From: Chrysochromulina tobinii
Taxonomy: Eukaryota; Haptophyta; Prymnesiales; Chrysochromulinaceae
Assembly: GCA_001275005.1 (NCBI GenBank)
Contig: JWZX01003209.1
Span: 1-34,711, forward strand
Direction of reading: 5' to 3'
Length of the DNA stretch: 34,711 bases
Below, piece by piece: positions 19,569 through 29,381 of this stretch. The notes below the pieces were generated by a model. The model saw only the letters and a list, made by a program, of their open reading frames with translations. It made no database searches and was not told the origin of the DNA. A program made the position numbers and the translations under genes. Every line of letters starts with the position of its first letter. The stretch's first letter is position 1.

Positions 19569-19623
19569 GGTCGCGAGTAATCACCTCGCGGCCAATCGGA
19601 GCGGATGACGAAACTAATCGTGA
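19569..19623. promoter_or_regulatory. Compact divergent promoter region (RETICULATA-like / pantothenate kinase)
   Basis: 55 bp between the two outermost ATGs (124 bp if the kinase starts at 19693). A shared core promoter is implied by position; no specific element is recognised. Confidence 0.35.
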
Positions 19624-21168
19624 ATGCTGCCGTTCACGTCTACTGCAACTCACCGAACTTCGGTAATTAGGGTCGCTATCAAGCGTGTCAGGATGGGCTC
19701 TCTCGCGCGCGGCGGCGCCTCGCCTGCACTGTGGACGGTTGGTGCAGCTGCTTGCGTCCTGACTGCCAGCTGGCTGCTCCGGAGGCATCGGCGGCGGCGG
19801 CGGCCCGATGCGGTTGCGCAGCGCTTGTTCGTCAACCTTCAGGATGCAGCTACACGTGCCGTCGCAGCTGAGCAGGATCCTTCAGGTCCGAGCATGCACC
19901 GCTCCGGTTCAGCTGCGAACTTCGAAGGCAAGCCTCTTTTCGGCCTCGACATAGGTGGCTCGTTGCTAAAGGTCATCTACCTCGTGCCCGACAGCGACAG
20001 CGGTAGTAATGGCGGCGGCCTCGCGAAGCCTAGCGAACTGAGCCCGGCGGCCTTCTCCAAGGGCGTCCCGCGCTGCGTCGAGGAGCCGTCGCTCACCGTG
20101 CAGGTGCCCGCGCTCGGCGGCACATTCCACTTTTCATACTGCTCGACGAGCGAGATCGGGCCAGCAGTGCAGCTTCTCCGGCGGCACAGGTTGTGCGTGG
20201 GAGCCGAGTCGATCCACGCGACGGGCGGCGGCGCGCACAAGTACCGCAAGCTGCTCGAGGCGGAGCTCGGAGCGACCCTGCTGCCGTGCAATGAGCTCCA
20301 TGCCGTGGTGTTGGGCATCTGCCTGATGGCGAAAGCCGTCCCCGACGAATGCTACACGTTTGAGCGGGTGGCCGACCCCGCGGCGGCGGCGGTGGGCGAG
20401 GAGCGGCCGCAGGCGATCATCATCCCATCGGACCAGCTGGGCATCGTGCAGCCCATGCGCAAGATCCATCGGCCCTTTGCCAACCGCAGCGACGATTTCT
20501 TCCCGTTCCTGCTCTGCAACGTGGGCACGGGAGTCTCGATTTTACATGTGCAGAGCGAGACGGACTACACGCGCGTCTCGGGCACGGCGCTCGGGGGCGG
20601 CACGTTTCTCGGGCTCGCGCGCTTGCTCACGCAGGCGCGCCGCTTCGAAGAGGCCCTAGAGGTAGCAGCCAGAGGCGACGCGCGGCGCGTCAACATGCTC
20701 GTCTCTGACATTTACGGCAGTGGCGACGAGCGCTCTGGCCTCAAGCTCCCGGGCGACCTGACGGCGTCCTTCTTCGCCAAAAACATCGCGGCGGACGACC
20801 CCGAGGCAGACCCACGCGCGCACGTGACCGACGACGACATCTGCAAGTCGCTCGTCGTCATGATCGCGCAGAACGTGGCGCAGATCGCGCACCTCAACGC
20901 CCGCATCCACGGCGCTCGGCGCGTCTTCTTCACGGGCAACTTTCTGCGTCGCAACGACCTCGCGCTGCGCACGCTGGTGTACACGATGCATAGGTGGAAG
21001 CAGCTCGACGATTACCCGACTGAGGCCGTCTTCTTCCGACACGAGGGCTACTTTGGCGCCATTGGCGCCTTCTTGCAGACGCTCGACTCGCAGTTCGTGC
21101 AAGACCTCTCGTTCGACGGCTCGTCTACCACCTCGTCGTGTACGCCGTCCCGCGCCGCCTCCGACTAG
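19624..21168 (+). CDS. Pantothenate kinase, eukaryotic (type II)
   Basis: 514 aa from ATG 19624, or 491 aa from ATG 19693 (MGSLARGG). It phosphorylates pantothenate, the first and usually rate-setting step of coenzyme A synthesis. Family motifs in order: FGLDIGGSLLKVIY (ATP-binding), IHATGGGAHKY, NELHAVVLGI with the likely catalytic Glu, LLCNVGTGVSIL, VSGTALGGGTFLGL, VSDIYG, RVFFTGNFLR and FFRHEGYFGAIGAFL. The extension before the kinase domain (about 100 residues) has a hydrophobic stretch, ALWTVGAAACVLTASWLL, followed by an Arg-rich run, so the enzyme may be anchored in a membrane (outer mitochondrial or plastid envelope are possibilities). The first ATG leaves only 55 bp to the divergent gene, so the second start is plausible. 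Confidence 0.93.
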   Translation: MLPFTSTATHRTSVIRVAIKRVRMGSLARGGASPALWTVGAAACVLTASWLLRRHRRRRRPDAVAQRLFVNLQDAATRAVAAEQDPSGPSMHRSGSAANFEGKPLFGLDIGGSLLKVIYLVPDSDSGSNGGGLAKPSELSPAAFSKGVPRCVEEPSLTVQVPALGGTFHFSYCSTSEIGPAVQLLRRHRLCVGAESIHATGGGAHKYRKLLEAELGATLLPCNELHAVVLGICLMAKAVPDECYTFERVADPAAAAVGEERPQAIIIPSDQLGIVQPMRKIHRPFANRSDDFFPFLLCNVGTGVSILHVQSETDYTRVSGTALGGGTFLGLARLLTQARRFEEALEVAARGDARRVNMLVSDIYGSGDERSGLKLPGDLTASFFAKNIAADDPEADPRAHVTDDDICKSLVVMIAQNVAQIAHLNARIHGARRVFFTGNFLRRNDLALRTLVYTMHRWKQLDDYPTEAVFFRHEGYFGAIGAFLQTLDSQFVQDLSFDGSSTTSSCTPSRAASD

Positions 21169-22380
21169 GGCGTTGATCGACGAGCCTCACTAGGGAGACT
21201 GACGACGAGCAGAGTGCAACCGTGCGCGGCCGCGTGGCCATCTGCGTCTTGCGTTCCGATCAGACTGGAGAGCATGGAGAGAGTTACCGACGTTTCCTAG
21301 CGTCTGGCTTCTGCGCCTCGTCCGTACGGCAGATATCGTTCCGCGGTCGGGATTAGAGATGATCGTGATCGAACGGCGCCCTTAACTAAACACCCCTTCT
21401 CAACCGCGTCGCCCCGGCCAGTGAGACCGACAAGGCTTCGAGACGGGTGTCGGGTCGATTCACGATTGTGCGCTGCTCCCTGCTCGTGGACGTGGCGGGT
21501 GGCCATGCCGGGGATCGATGAAGCGCGCACATGAATTGCACACTAAAACCGAGTTCAGAGTATCTGAGTTCTGCCGCAATAGGAGGCAAATGGCCTATTA
21601 TATCTCATACGGCGCGGCGGCCGGTGGAGCCGCTTTGCCTTTATATGTCTAAGAGACTAAGACTCATGTAAGCACAACATGTGGAAGCACGATGAAGACG
21701 CGGAGCGCCCAAGACCCGTCTGAGCACGAGCTCGAAGGCGCGAGCATGCAATAACGTGCAAGGAAGCACGAGCATGAGGAGCAAGAACGAGCATGTAGAA
21801 GCACGATGACCAATGAGAACAGCACCCGGGCTCCTGCTGCAGGTGGTGAGATTTCATTCGACCATGGGCGCCGGCCGCGACCGGCTGGCGGCTGGGGCGG
21901 CCGCGCCGGTTCGCCTCAGGTCACGGATGTTGCCTGTCTCGGCAGGAACGGGCGGAGTGCCTTTCTTGGTGCCGCGATCCTCCAGGTCAATTGCGATCTC
22001 ATCCCGGCGCGTCTGGCGCTCCTTGTCAATGAGCGTGGAGCACGGAATGTCGTCTCTGTAAGCGAGAACGCAGGGCCGCGAGGCGACAGATGTGATCCTT
22101 GACGTGCGCGCAGCAAGATTCGCTCAGACGCGCGCGCGCAGGCAGGGGAACACACCTCGGCTCTGGACTAGCCACAGACATTGGTCAATGAATAAATTGA
22201 AGATTCCGCAGCCTTATGGGAATTTGTCATCGGCCGATGATCTCCCAAGCCCCATGAGCGCTCACCAGCCGGGAGTTGCCTGTGAATGAGGAGAGTCCTG
22301 TGAATTGTCCATCCTGCCGCCCGCCACCGGCCGCGTACAAGACGGACAAGACGCCCTCGGCCCGCCTCCTCTGATCCGGG
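21169..22380. other. Long intergenic region upstream of the PP2A subunit gene
   Basis: A 1.2-kb stretch without a supported gene. Short frames such as 21806-22102 are compositionally odd and match nothing. Degenerate repeats are present at 21664-21810. The last few hundred bases should be the promoter and 5' UTR of the PP2A subunit gene. Confidence 0.5.
21664..21810. repeat. Degenerate repeat cluster with gaagcacgatga units
   Basis: The word catgtrgaagcacgatga occurs near 21679 and again near 21792, with partial copies (aagcacgagcatg, cgagcatg) between. This is an imperfect minisatellite of unknown role. Confidence 0.6.
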
Positions 22381-24006
22381 ATGCCAGTTGCGGCGTCCAG
22401 CCGCCCCTCCTCCTTCGACATGCTCGCTGCCTACGCCGTGGCGCACGCGGACGCTCTCGACCGCACCGCCGAGGAGAGAGGTGCGCCGTGGTGCCCACGC
22501 CTATCCGCTACCTCCTTCCCACCCGTACCTCCTTCCCGCCCACTGGTCTGAGCTACGAGAGCACGCCGTTCTCACACTCCCTCCCTGTATCTCTCCCAAT
22601 CTCACTCTCACTCTCATCGAAGCTCACACTTACACACACTCTCCTTCGCAGAGCGAGAGACGCGCGAGGAGCTCGGGAAGCTCTGGCGTCGTCGTGAGCT
22701 CGCTGAGTCGCAGTGTCAGCCCTCGCTGGTCGACATCCCGCGCTTCTTCATGCAGAAGACGCCCGCCAGCGGGGTGAGCTCGGCCGGCCGGCCGGCAGCG
22801 GCTGCTGCGGCGGCGGGCGGCGCCTCGAGCCAGTCGATGCTGCAGGCAGAGCTCGGCAAGCTTGCACGGCTGCGGCTGCGCGAGCACATGGCGTCGCTCA
22901 CGCTCTCGCGCGAGGAGCTCGAGCTGCTATGGAGGCTGCTCAAGCGCCACGCGTCGCCGCCGCTCACGTCGGACGAGCGCATCAACTACGACGACTTTTG
23001 CCAGGTGTCCGAGGCGATGCCAGCGCGCTGCTCGCGCTCGTTTTTCTGCGCGTCGCACTTTGCCAAATTCTTCCCAGACAGTCACGGGCGCATCTCGCTG
23101 CTCGACTTTTTCCAGTGGGCGCGGCGCAAGAATGCGTTGATGGAGACGCGCATCGAGCTCTCGAGCTTCGACGCCGACGCCGACGGCACCCTCACAGAGA
23201 AGGAGTTGGAGCAGTGGATTGAGGCACTCATCCCAAATCTGCCCGCTCTCGAGGGCATCGTGGGCGAGTTCGTCGACTTTTACCGCGTGACGGCCGTGCG
23301 CAAGTTCCTCTTCTTTCTCGACCCGCGCCGGCGCACGCGCGTGCCCATTAAAGAGCTCCTCGCCTCGCCCGTGACGCATGAGCTGCTCGAGCTCAAGCGT
23401 CTGGACATCACGTCCGACGAGCTGCGCCACAATTGGTTCAGCCTCGCGTACGCGGAGATGCTGTACGCGGACTATCTCGAGCTCGACGAGGATCAGAACG
23501 GGATGCTCTCGGCGCAGGAGCTCTCGCGCTATCGTGGCGGCGGCCTGACCAGTGTCTTCATAGAACGCATCTTTCAGGAATGTCAGACGTACCGCAACCC
23601 GCAAACGCGACAGAGCGAGATCGACTACAAGTCGTACCTCGACTTCGTACTCGCGACGACGTACAAGGGGACCCCCGAGTCGCTCTCCTACTTCTTGCGG
23701 CTGCTCGACATCCAAAAGGTGGGCGGCCTCACAGCCCTCGACGTCAAGATCTTCTTCCGCGCGGTCGTCCACAAGTTCGCCGAGTTTGGCGACGAGGCCA
23801 ATTGCGAGGTCGACGACGTGAAGGACGAGATCTTCGACATGGTCAAGCCGCGCGACCCGATGTTCATCACGCTGAGCGACCTCATCGCGTGCAAGGTGGG
23901 CGACACCGTGGTCGGCATGCTCACCGACATGAACGCCTTTGCCGCCTACGACAGGCGCGAGCAGAACCTCGACCACAGCGGCGGCGCTGGCACCGAGGAG
24001 TCATAG
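22381..24006 (+). CDS. PP2A regulatory subunit B'' of the TONNEAU2/FASS-PPP2R3C type
   Basis: Exons 22381-22480 and 22652-24006 give about 484 aa. PP2A B'' subunits of this group direct protein phosphatase 2A to microtubule and centrosomal sites (FASS/TON2 sets the preprophase band in plants; PPP2R3C/G5PR is the animal form). Matching segments: INYDDFCQVSEAMP, FFCASHFAKFFPDSHGRI, an EF-hand DADADGTLTEKELEQWI then LIPNLP, FLFFLDPRRRTRVPIKELL, NWFSLAYAEMLYADYLELDEDQNGMLSAQEL (second EF-hand), FIERIFQE, YLDFVLA, LLDIQKVGGLTA, DEIFDMVKPRDPMFITLSDLIACKVG. Exon 1 adds the N-terminal helix with LAAYAVAHADALDRTAEER. Calcium binding by the EF-hands is expected. The Ala/Gly-rich stretch near residue 80 looks lineage-specific. 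Confidence 0.9.
22481..22651 (+). other. Intron of the PP2A B'' gene (GT-AG, phase 1)
   Basis: The donor is gagagag|gtgcgc and the acceptor is ccttcgcag|agcgag, after a long pyrimidine-rich tract (ctctcac-type, about 22560-22650). Splicing gives TAEER-ERETREELGKLW, a continuous helix. Confidence 0.75.
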
Positions 24007-24401
24007 GGCCACTTACTTAGGGCCGCGCCCACGGGCTCGCCGGTGCTCTTTGAGGATGGAGGTGAACTCTCTGATCTCTGTAGCAAACGCACGGGTGGTG
24101 TATTAAATTGTCCGCGCGGTCGGTAATCGTGGGGCGCGCGGGGGCGGAGTGCGGCGACGCCGCCCTCCGCCGCCCGAGCGCGTCCTCGGTCCGGTCCAGG
24201 ATGTACAGCAGCGGTACACCCTGAATGAAGCATGACGTGAGAATTGTGTCACCAGTGACATATGTATATATGAACCAAAAGATACAACGCGCCGCCGGCG
24301 GGCGGACCCGCGGACCCGACCGGGGACCTCGCCGGTACCGTGTACCGACCGCGGACCGGACGACCACGACGGCGGGCCGCCCGCCCAGAGGGGCTCCGTC
24401 C
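24007..24401. other. Convergent 3' intergenic region
   Basis: Holds the 3' UTRs of the PP2A subunit (+) and NHL-repeat (-) genes. It includes a small palindrome-like tgtcac-ca-gtgaca near 24246-24259, next to an AT stretch (tatgtatatatg). No gene is seen. Confidence 0.45.
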
Positions 24402-26585
24402 TCAAGCGCCTTCGGCGTAGCGCACGAGCTCGAACTCGTGGATGCGGCGCACCTGAGGGTCGGCGACGAGTACCGAACCCTCATCGGCCCGCACGTGGAT
24501 GCCGTGCAGGCTCCCCATGCCCGGCGGCGCCACGACCTGCTGTGGCACGCCGTTGGGTAGCAGTACCTGGACACGCCGCTTCTCAGCGACGATGATGTAG
24601 CCGCGCGCGGCGGCAACTGCCGAGGGTAGGTGGAAGCAGCCGGGCGCGACACCATGCCGCCCGAGGGTGCGAACGAAGTTGCCGTCGATGCGGTTGAAGA
24701 CCGTGAGACGATGGTTCGACGTGTCAGCGACAAAGAGAAGCTCGCCGCCGTCGCCCATGAAGCACAAGCCTCCTGGGTCACAGAGCTCTCCACCGGCCGA
24801 TCCTCGACGACCAAGGGTTGTGACCGGTCGGAGCGAGTGGCCGACGGGTCGCGAGTGGCCGAGCCGAGAGACCTCATACCCCACGATGCAGTGGGCACCA
24901 CGGTCACTCACCCACAGCTGTTGACCGTCCGGCGTGAGAGCGAGGCCCTCTGGCCGGCGCGCGCCTTCGGGCGGCCCTCCAACGGCCGCGCCGCCAGCTC
25001 CACCCGCCGCGCCACCGCCCATGCCGTCGCCCACGCCGCCGCCGCCCACGCCCCCCATGCCGCCGCCGCCGGCCGGTTCGGGCTCTGTGTTCATCAGCAC
25101 TGCAAAGCCTTCGAAACCCTTCTCAAGTGTATGAGGCCGTCGAATCCAATCGATGGGCAGGCGCCGCTTCTGCAGGCGTCGCAGCTGGGCGTCGGCCACG
25201 TACACGTGCTCACCGTCCGTGGCCATGCCGCGAGGCTCCGAGAAATCGGAAGGTCCGATGCCTCGCGTGCCGAGCTGCCCGAGGATCTCGCCAGAGCTCG
25301 TGAGGAGGCGCAAGCAGGAGGTGGCAGACTCGGCCACGAGAAGAGGACCGCCAGCTCCTCCAAGAGCGATTACGTGGGTGGGATGCGCAAGGGCATCCGA
25401 TCCGAGCGTGTGTCGGAAGCGCAGCGCCTCGAGCTCGCGCCGCTTGGCACGGGCCTCCGTAGCCCAGAGAGTGCATACCGAGGCGGCGGGTAAGAAAGCT
25501 GCGAGTTGCATGTGCTCGAAGAGTGTCGAGATGACATCTGGGGAGAGGAGGGAGACGTCGAGCAGCGAGGCGTCCATAGGCACGGCCGCTGATCCCGACG
25601 CCGAGCACGTCATGGTCGCCGCCACGCTGCCCTCCACGCTGCCCTCCACGCTGCCCTCCAAGACCGCCGGTGGCGCGGGCGTCGGCTTCAGCAGCGGGGC
25701 GTCCGAGGCCGGGGCCATCTCGTTCAAGGGAGCCGCGAGCTCAAAATAGTGGAGACGCCCGCCCCTTGCGTCGGTCACGTACGCACGTGCCTTGCCCACA
25801 CAGATGCCGTTCAAGCAAGTGTCGCCGCCGCTGCCGTGGTCGCCGCCGCCGCCCACACCGCCGAGAGCCGCGGGGCAGATCTCCGCGGGGCAGATCACTC
25901 GGAGACAAGCGCAGGTGACCCCACAGAGGACTTGGATGCGCCGGCGCTCAACGACATGGAGCTGGCCGTCGTGCACGGCCACGCCCGTCGGCTCCTCGAA
26001 CTGGCCCGCGCCGCTGCCGTAGCTGCCAATGGAGCGCGTGAACAGCCCGGCCGGCGTGAAGCACGTGAGACGATGGTTTTGAGAATCGGTGACCACGAGC
26101 TCCGTCGTACCGTTGCCAGCCTCGCCGAGGGCGGCGATGCCATGTGGGAAGCGTAGCTCGCCTGGGCCGGAGCCTTCGCGGCCGATGGGCTCGCCCATCG
26201 GCTCGAGCAAATGCGGTTGGTACCGGACGATGCGATGATTGTGGCTATCGACCACGAACAGCGTGCCCTCGGCGAGCACCATGCCCTGCGGTGACGTGAG
26301 CTCTGCACGACCGCTGCCTATGGCGCCCGCGACGCCTGCAGCCGAAAAGTCGTGCAGCCTCAGCCGATGAATCTGATGCGTGCCGGCATCGGCCACATAG
26401 AGCATTTCGTTGCTGCAGGCGAGGCCCGTTGGGCACTCAAAAGCTACTGCGATGTCGGGCTGTTTAGCCTTGTTGGCATCCTTTGTGAAGACCACCAGCG
26501 ACGCCTTGCCCTCATCGGACACGCAGACTTTGCCAGAGGGCAGGACCACCGCGTGTGTGGGGCGCGACCGCGCTAGACTCGCCAT
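24402..26585 (-). CDS. NHL-repeat beta-propeller protein with an internal F-box-like segment
   Basis: A 727-aa single-exon protein. NHL-type blades recur: CPTGLACSNEMLYVADAGTHQIHRL, SPQGMVLAEGTLFVVDSHNHRIVRY, FPHGIAAL..TELVVTDSQNHRLTCF, EPTGVAVHDGQLHVVERRRIQVL, then after a break SEPRGMATDGEHVYVADAQLRRLQ, RPEGLALTPDGQQLWVSDRGAHCIVGY, DPGGLCFMGDGGELLFVADTSNHRLTVF, and two more near the C-terminus. Between the two sets (about 325-385) SLLSPDVISTLFEHMQLAAFLPAASVCTLWA resembles an F-box, which would link the protein to an SCF ubiquitin ligase. There are Gly-rich linkers at about 515-545 and a GSVEGSVEGSV run. No signal peptide or TM. NHL propellers bind protein or RNA partners; the target is unknown. 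Confidence 0.8.
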   Translation of the reverse strand: MASLARSRPTHAVVLPSGKVCVSDEGKASLVVFTKDANKAKQPDIAVAFECPTGLACSNEMLYVADAGTHQIHRLRLHDFSAAGVAGAIGSGRAELTSPQGMVLAEGTLFVVDSHNHRIVRYQPHLLEPMGEPIGREGSGPGELRFPHGIAALGEAGNGTTELVVTDSQNHRLTCFTPAGLFTRSIGSYGSGAGQFEEPTGVAVHDGQLHVVERRRIQVLCGVTCACLRVICPAEICPAALGGVGGGGDHGSGGDTCLNGICVGKARAYVTDARGGRLHYFELAAPLNEMAPASDAPLLKPTPAPPAVLEGSVEGSVEGSVAATMTCSASGSAAVPMDASLLDVSLLSPDVISTLFEHMQLAAFLPAASVCTLWATEARAKRRELEALRFRHTLGSDALAHPTHVIALGGAGGPLLVAESATSCLRLLTSSGEILGQLGTRGIGPSDFSEPRGMATDGEHVYVADAQLRRLQKRRLPIDWIRRPHTLEKGFEGFAVLMNTEPEPAGGGGMGGVGGGGVGDGMGGGAAGGAGGAAVGGPPEGARRPEGLALTPDGQQLWVSDRGAHCIVGYEVSRLGHSRPVGHSLRPVTTLGRRGSAGGELCDPGGLCFMGDGGELLFVADTSNHRLTVFNRIDGNFVRTLGRHGVAPGCFHLPSAVAAARGYIIVAEKRRVQVLLPNGVPQQVVAPPGMGSLHGIHVRADEGSVLVADPQVRRIHEFELVRYAEGA
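25623..25658 (-). repeat. Three 12-bp tandem units (EGSV repeat)
   Basis: cacgctgccctc repeats three times on the plus strand, encoding EGSV-type repeats in the NHL/F-box protein just before the F-box-like segment. Confidence 0.9.
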
Positions 26586-26625
26586 TGGCTGTGAACGCCT
26601 TCATATGGCTGTGAACGCCAGTCAT
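26586..26625. repeat. 20-bp direct repeat just upstream of the NHL gene ATG
   Basis: tggctgtgaacgcc occurs at 26586 and at 26606, each followed by a catatg-type word. It lies in the likely 5' UTR of the minus-strand NHL gene. Confidence 0.7.
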
Positions 26626-27956
26626 ATGAACCCCTGATGCCGGAACGCACGCGTCGCCACTCAAACCCCCGCACACCACTCTACACCCGCTCCCGTGCCG
26701 CGAGGCCTCGCCTGGCTTAGGTCAGAAAGGCCCGCGATGTTCGTCAAACTCTGTGTGGCTCCTGCCCGCCATGGTGAGGACGATCCTCGCTGCTCCCTCG
26801 CCTCAAGACCCTCGCTTGGGCCGTTGGGGGCGCCTTACTTGCCATGTTCACCGTCACCACCACTGCTCATGTCCGCACGCACGGCTTGCGATGTCCCCGT
26901 GGTAGGATAGTGGTAGCACACCTGTGGTTCTAGGACAAATATAAGCCGCAGAGGGTGCGGACAGCGGGAAAGGGGGGTTCGCTACTACGCACCTGCTCAA
27001 CTGAGCTGTCGAACGGCTCACTAGTGTACAGTACTCAGGGCAGTCCGGTACCTGGTAGTGATCAACGCCCCGGGGGTATCCGGGGGGGGGGAAGTAGGGT
27101 AGAAGTAGGGGGGAAGCGCGATCAAGGAAGCGGCCCCAGATCGATGTGCACTTGTTTATGGGCCGGTCTCCACGAACGCCGTCCCACCGCCGCCTCCGCC
27201 CGCTGCCCGGGCCCCGCCGGGTGTGAGCGTGATGTGACTGCCATGTTCGCCCCTGTATCCCCGGGCTCGAGGGCAGTCCATAGGCAGTCCTCGACCCCCC
27301 GCCGCCCCCCCGCCGCTCGGATGTTCCCCCCGCCGCTCGGATCCCGCCCCATCTGGCTGGCTGTCCAGTATCCACCTCGCTGGTCCCGTGGTCCGTATTC
27401 CAAGGCTCGGACTGAAACACGGATGAGGAGGTTGAAGGTCAGCAGCTCCCTAGAGCCCTATAGAGCCCCTGATATTTGCTGATTCTCTGCTCCCCCTATC
27501 ACGCCGGGGAGCCGTTAAGAGTATGATACGATAAAGCCGTGAGGTGAGCGAGCAGCGGGGGATGCGAATGCGGTTAGGCGGACCACCCCTCGCCCCTAGT
27601 AAGCGGAGTCACCGACGCGATCGTCTCCGGGATGAACCGGCGCGGTCTTGGGCCGCTGCATCCGACGGAAGTTCCACGCGCTCCCGCGCTCCGAGGGCTC
27701 GAGCCGGCACACCCGACACCGCTCCCGCCCGCCGCCGCCCGGCCGGCGCGCCGCACGCCTGTGTGACCTGAGTTTCACTGTGCATTAAGTCGCGGTACGG
27801 GAATACACCCGTTGCACGCCACAACTACGGTCTCGCGAGTGGCGGGGGGATGCGCAGTATCTACATCGCGTACCAAAAACAAATGTACATCAAGGATTGA
27901 TCGCCCCGAAACGCGAAGGATCTACACCACCGTGCGACGGACATGGCGGTTCGGCG
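26626..27956. other. Intergenic region with G-run and C-run tracts
   Basis: A 1.3-kb stretch without a supported gene. Frames on both strands (e.g. 26854-27420 minus) are low in complexity. It contains G-runs at 27072-27113, C-runs at 27295-27331, and a repeated ccccgccgctcggat word near 27307-27342. The left end holds the NHL gene promoter and the right end the transporter 3' UTR. Confidence 0.5.
27072..27113 (+). other. Potential G-quadruplex tract
   Basis: Four G-runs (5, 10, 3 and 6 G) fall within 42 bp: 27072-27076, 27082-27091, 27097-27099 and 27108-27113. Loop lengths are short enough for an intramolecular quadruplex. C-runs at 27295-27300, 27305-27311 and 27326-27331 could do the same on the other strand. 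Function unknown. Confidence 0.5.
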
Positions 27957-29381
27957 TTACAATCTCGCAAGGGCGAGGGTCTGGTTCACGTCGCAAGCGC
28001 CCCCCGAGTCCGGAACGCCGTCCAAGAGATCCAGGACGGTCGCAGCCGTCGAGAGGATGCCAAAGGCGGCGCCCGCACCAGCGAGGAGCAAACAGCTCGC
28101 GCGGCCACATCGCGAGCGCAAGAGCACGGTGCGATGGCGCAGACGCCAAGCGATGAGCGCGGGCATGACGAAGCAAAGGTACACGTTGGCCGTGCCGCCC
28201 AGCACGCCGAAGACGACGGAGATGTCGGGGAGCACGAGGGCAAGGGCGAGCGAAGGCGCCGCCATGAAGAACGTCAGCCCGACATGCCGCAGCTGCTTGT
28301 GCCGTCGGCCGCACTGGCTGAAGAACGCGAGGTCGAGGGTGTCGCGGCCTGGATAGAGGTTGACAGGATACGCCATCAGGAGCTGGAGCGCGATCGCCAA
28401 GGCGGCACTGGTCATGATGCTGGGCATGTGGGCGCTGTACGACGTGAGGCTGGGCGTGTGCAGGCAGTAGTTGTTGAGCAGGTCGCCCTGGGACGAGTGG
28501 GGAAAGTTGGCGTACCCGACGAAGCCGATCGCGATGTAGCACAGGGCGCAGATAGCCATGGCGCGGGACGATACGGCAGTCATCACCCTCGTCTTGTATG
28601 GTGTTCTCAGCTCCGAGTAAATCGAGGGCACGTTCATCTGGCCGTCGAACGAGAAGATGATGAGCGAGATGGACGAGGCGGTACCCGTCGAGTAATGGCC
28701 GAATTCGATGAGCCGCACCTCCCCGATCGTCTTGCTCGGCATGATGCTGGCATCGATGCCGAAATGGACCCCCATCGCTATCGCAAGGTAAATGAGAGCG
28801 AGCACTGCGAAGAGCGAGGTGAAGCGCAGCTGCGAGACGTCTTTGACGAGGGAGAGGGGCAGCATGATCACGACCCAGAAGGCGCTCAGGCACAAGTCCC
28901 GTGTCAGCCACGGCATCGAGTGTGTCGCGGCGAACACATCGATGAAGGGCTGAAGAATGTCGCCCAGGGCGATCGTGTACGCGACAGCTGAGCCGAACGA
29001 GATGACGAACACTGAAGCGCCAATGGCTCGGCGATTCCACCGGCCGAACGCGACCTCGGCGAGGTCCTCAAACGACGCGACGCCAGTCGCCTCGAGGCAA
29101 TCGGCCAGTAACATGTTGGCCAAGTGGCTGGCCATGGCGGTCAGGATGCAGAACGTGACCGCCAGCACCAACCCCATCTGCTGGAAGGCATGGGGCAGCG
29201 CCAGGGAACCGGCACCAAGCGTCGCGGTGGACAAATTGAATACCGCACCCCATAACAACCCGAATCCATGACGAGGGCCAGCACATTCGTCCCAGCATCG
29301 GAAAAACTTGCCGAGGTGCGAGCGAGGCTTGGAGTCACTCAGAAGCGGGTCCCGGTTAGGCGTGGTCGGCAGCGGCGCCAT
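27957..29381 (-). CDS. Amino acid/auxin permease family (AAAP, SLC38-like) transporter
   Basis: A 474-aa polytopic membrane protein with about 11 hydrophobic spans. The first span, FNLSTATLGAGSLALPHAFQQMG, carries the AAAP/SLC38 signature (unwound TM1 with small residues that binds substrate and sodium or proton in this family). Further family traits: FGSAVAYTIALGDILQPF (TM3), a cytosolic loop before VISFGS, SLIIFSFDGQMNVPSIYSEL (TM6-7 region) and VFGVLGGTANVYLCFVMPALIAW (TM9-10). The N-terminus is short and hydrophilic, without a signal peptide. Likely role: coupled neutral amino acid transport across the plasma or vacuolar membrane. Substrate and ion are not deducible. The C-terminal DVNQTLAL tail is unusual but short. 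Confidence 0.88.
   Translation of the reverse strand: MAPLPTTPNRDPLLSDSKPRSHLGKFFRCWDECAGPRHGFGLLWGAVFNLSTATLGAGSLALPHAFQQMGLVLAVTFCILTAMASHLANMLLADCLEATGVASFEDLAEVAFGRWNRRAIGASVFVISFGSAVAYTIALGDILQPFIDVFAATHSMPWLTRDLCLSAFWVVIMLPLSLVKDVSQLRFTSLFAVLALIYLAIAMGVHFGIDASIMPSKTIGEVRLIEFGHYSTGTASSISLIIFSFDGQMNVPSIYSELRTPYKTRVMTAVSSRAMAICALCYIAIGFVGYANFPHSSQGDLLNNYCLHTPSLTSYSAHMPSIMTSAALAIALQLLMAYPVNLYPGRDTLDLAFFSQCGRRHKQLRHVGLTFFMAAPSLALALVLPDISVVFGVLGGTANVYLCFVMPALIAWRLRHRTVLLRSRCGRASCLLLAGAGAAFGILSTAATVLDLLDGVPDSGGACDVNQTLALARL

Noticed and set aside
21806-22102. 98-codon frame in the gap before the PP2A subunit
   Set aside because: Begins inside a degenerate repeat and matches nothing; could be a lineage-specific gene, but there is no support.
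22927-23976. 349-codon minus-strand frame inside the PP2A subunit gene
   Set aside because: Repetitive Val/Glu/Leu/Arg shadow of a clear EF-hand protein.
27122-27420. Gly/Arg-rich minus-strand frame as a gene
   Set aside because: Created by G- and C-runs; low complexity, no start context or domain.
27897-29040. Long frames on both strands overlapping the transporter
   Set aside because: Shadows; only the minus frame at 27957-29381 has membrane spans and AAAP signatures.
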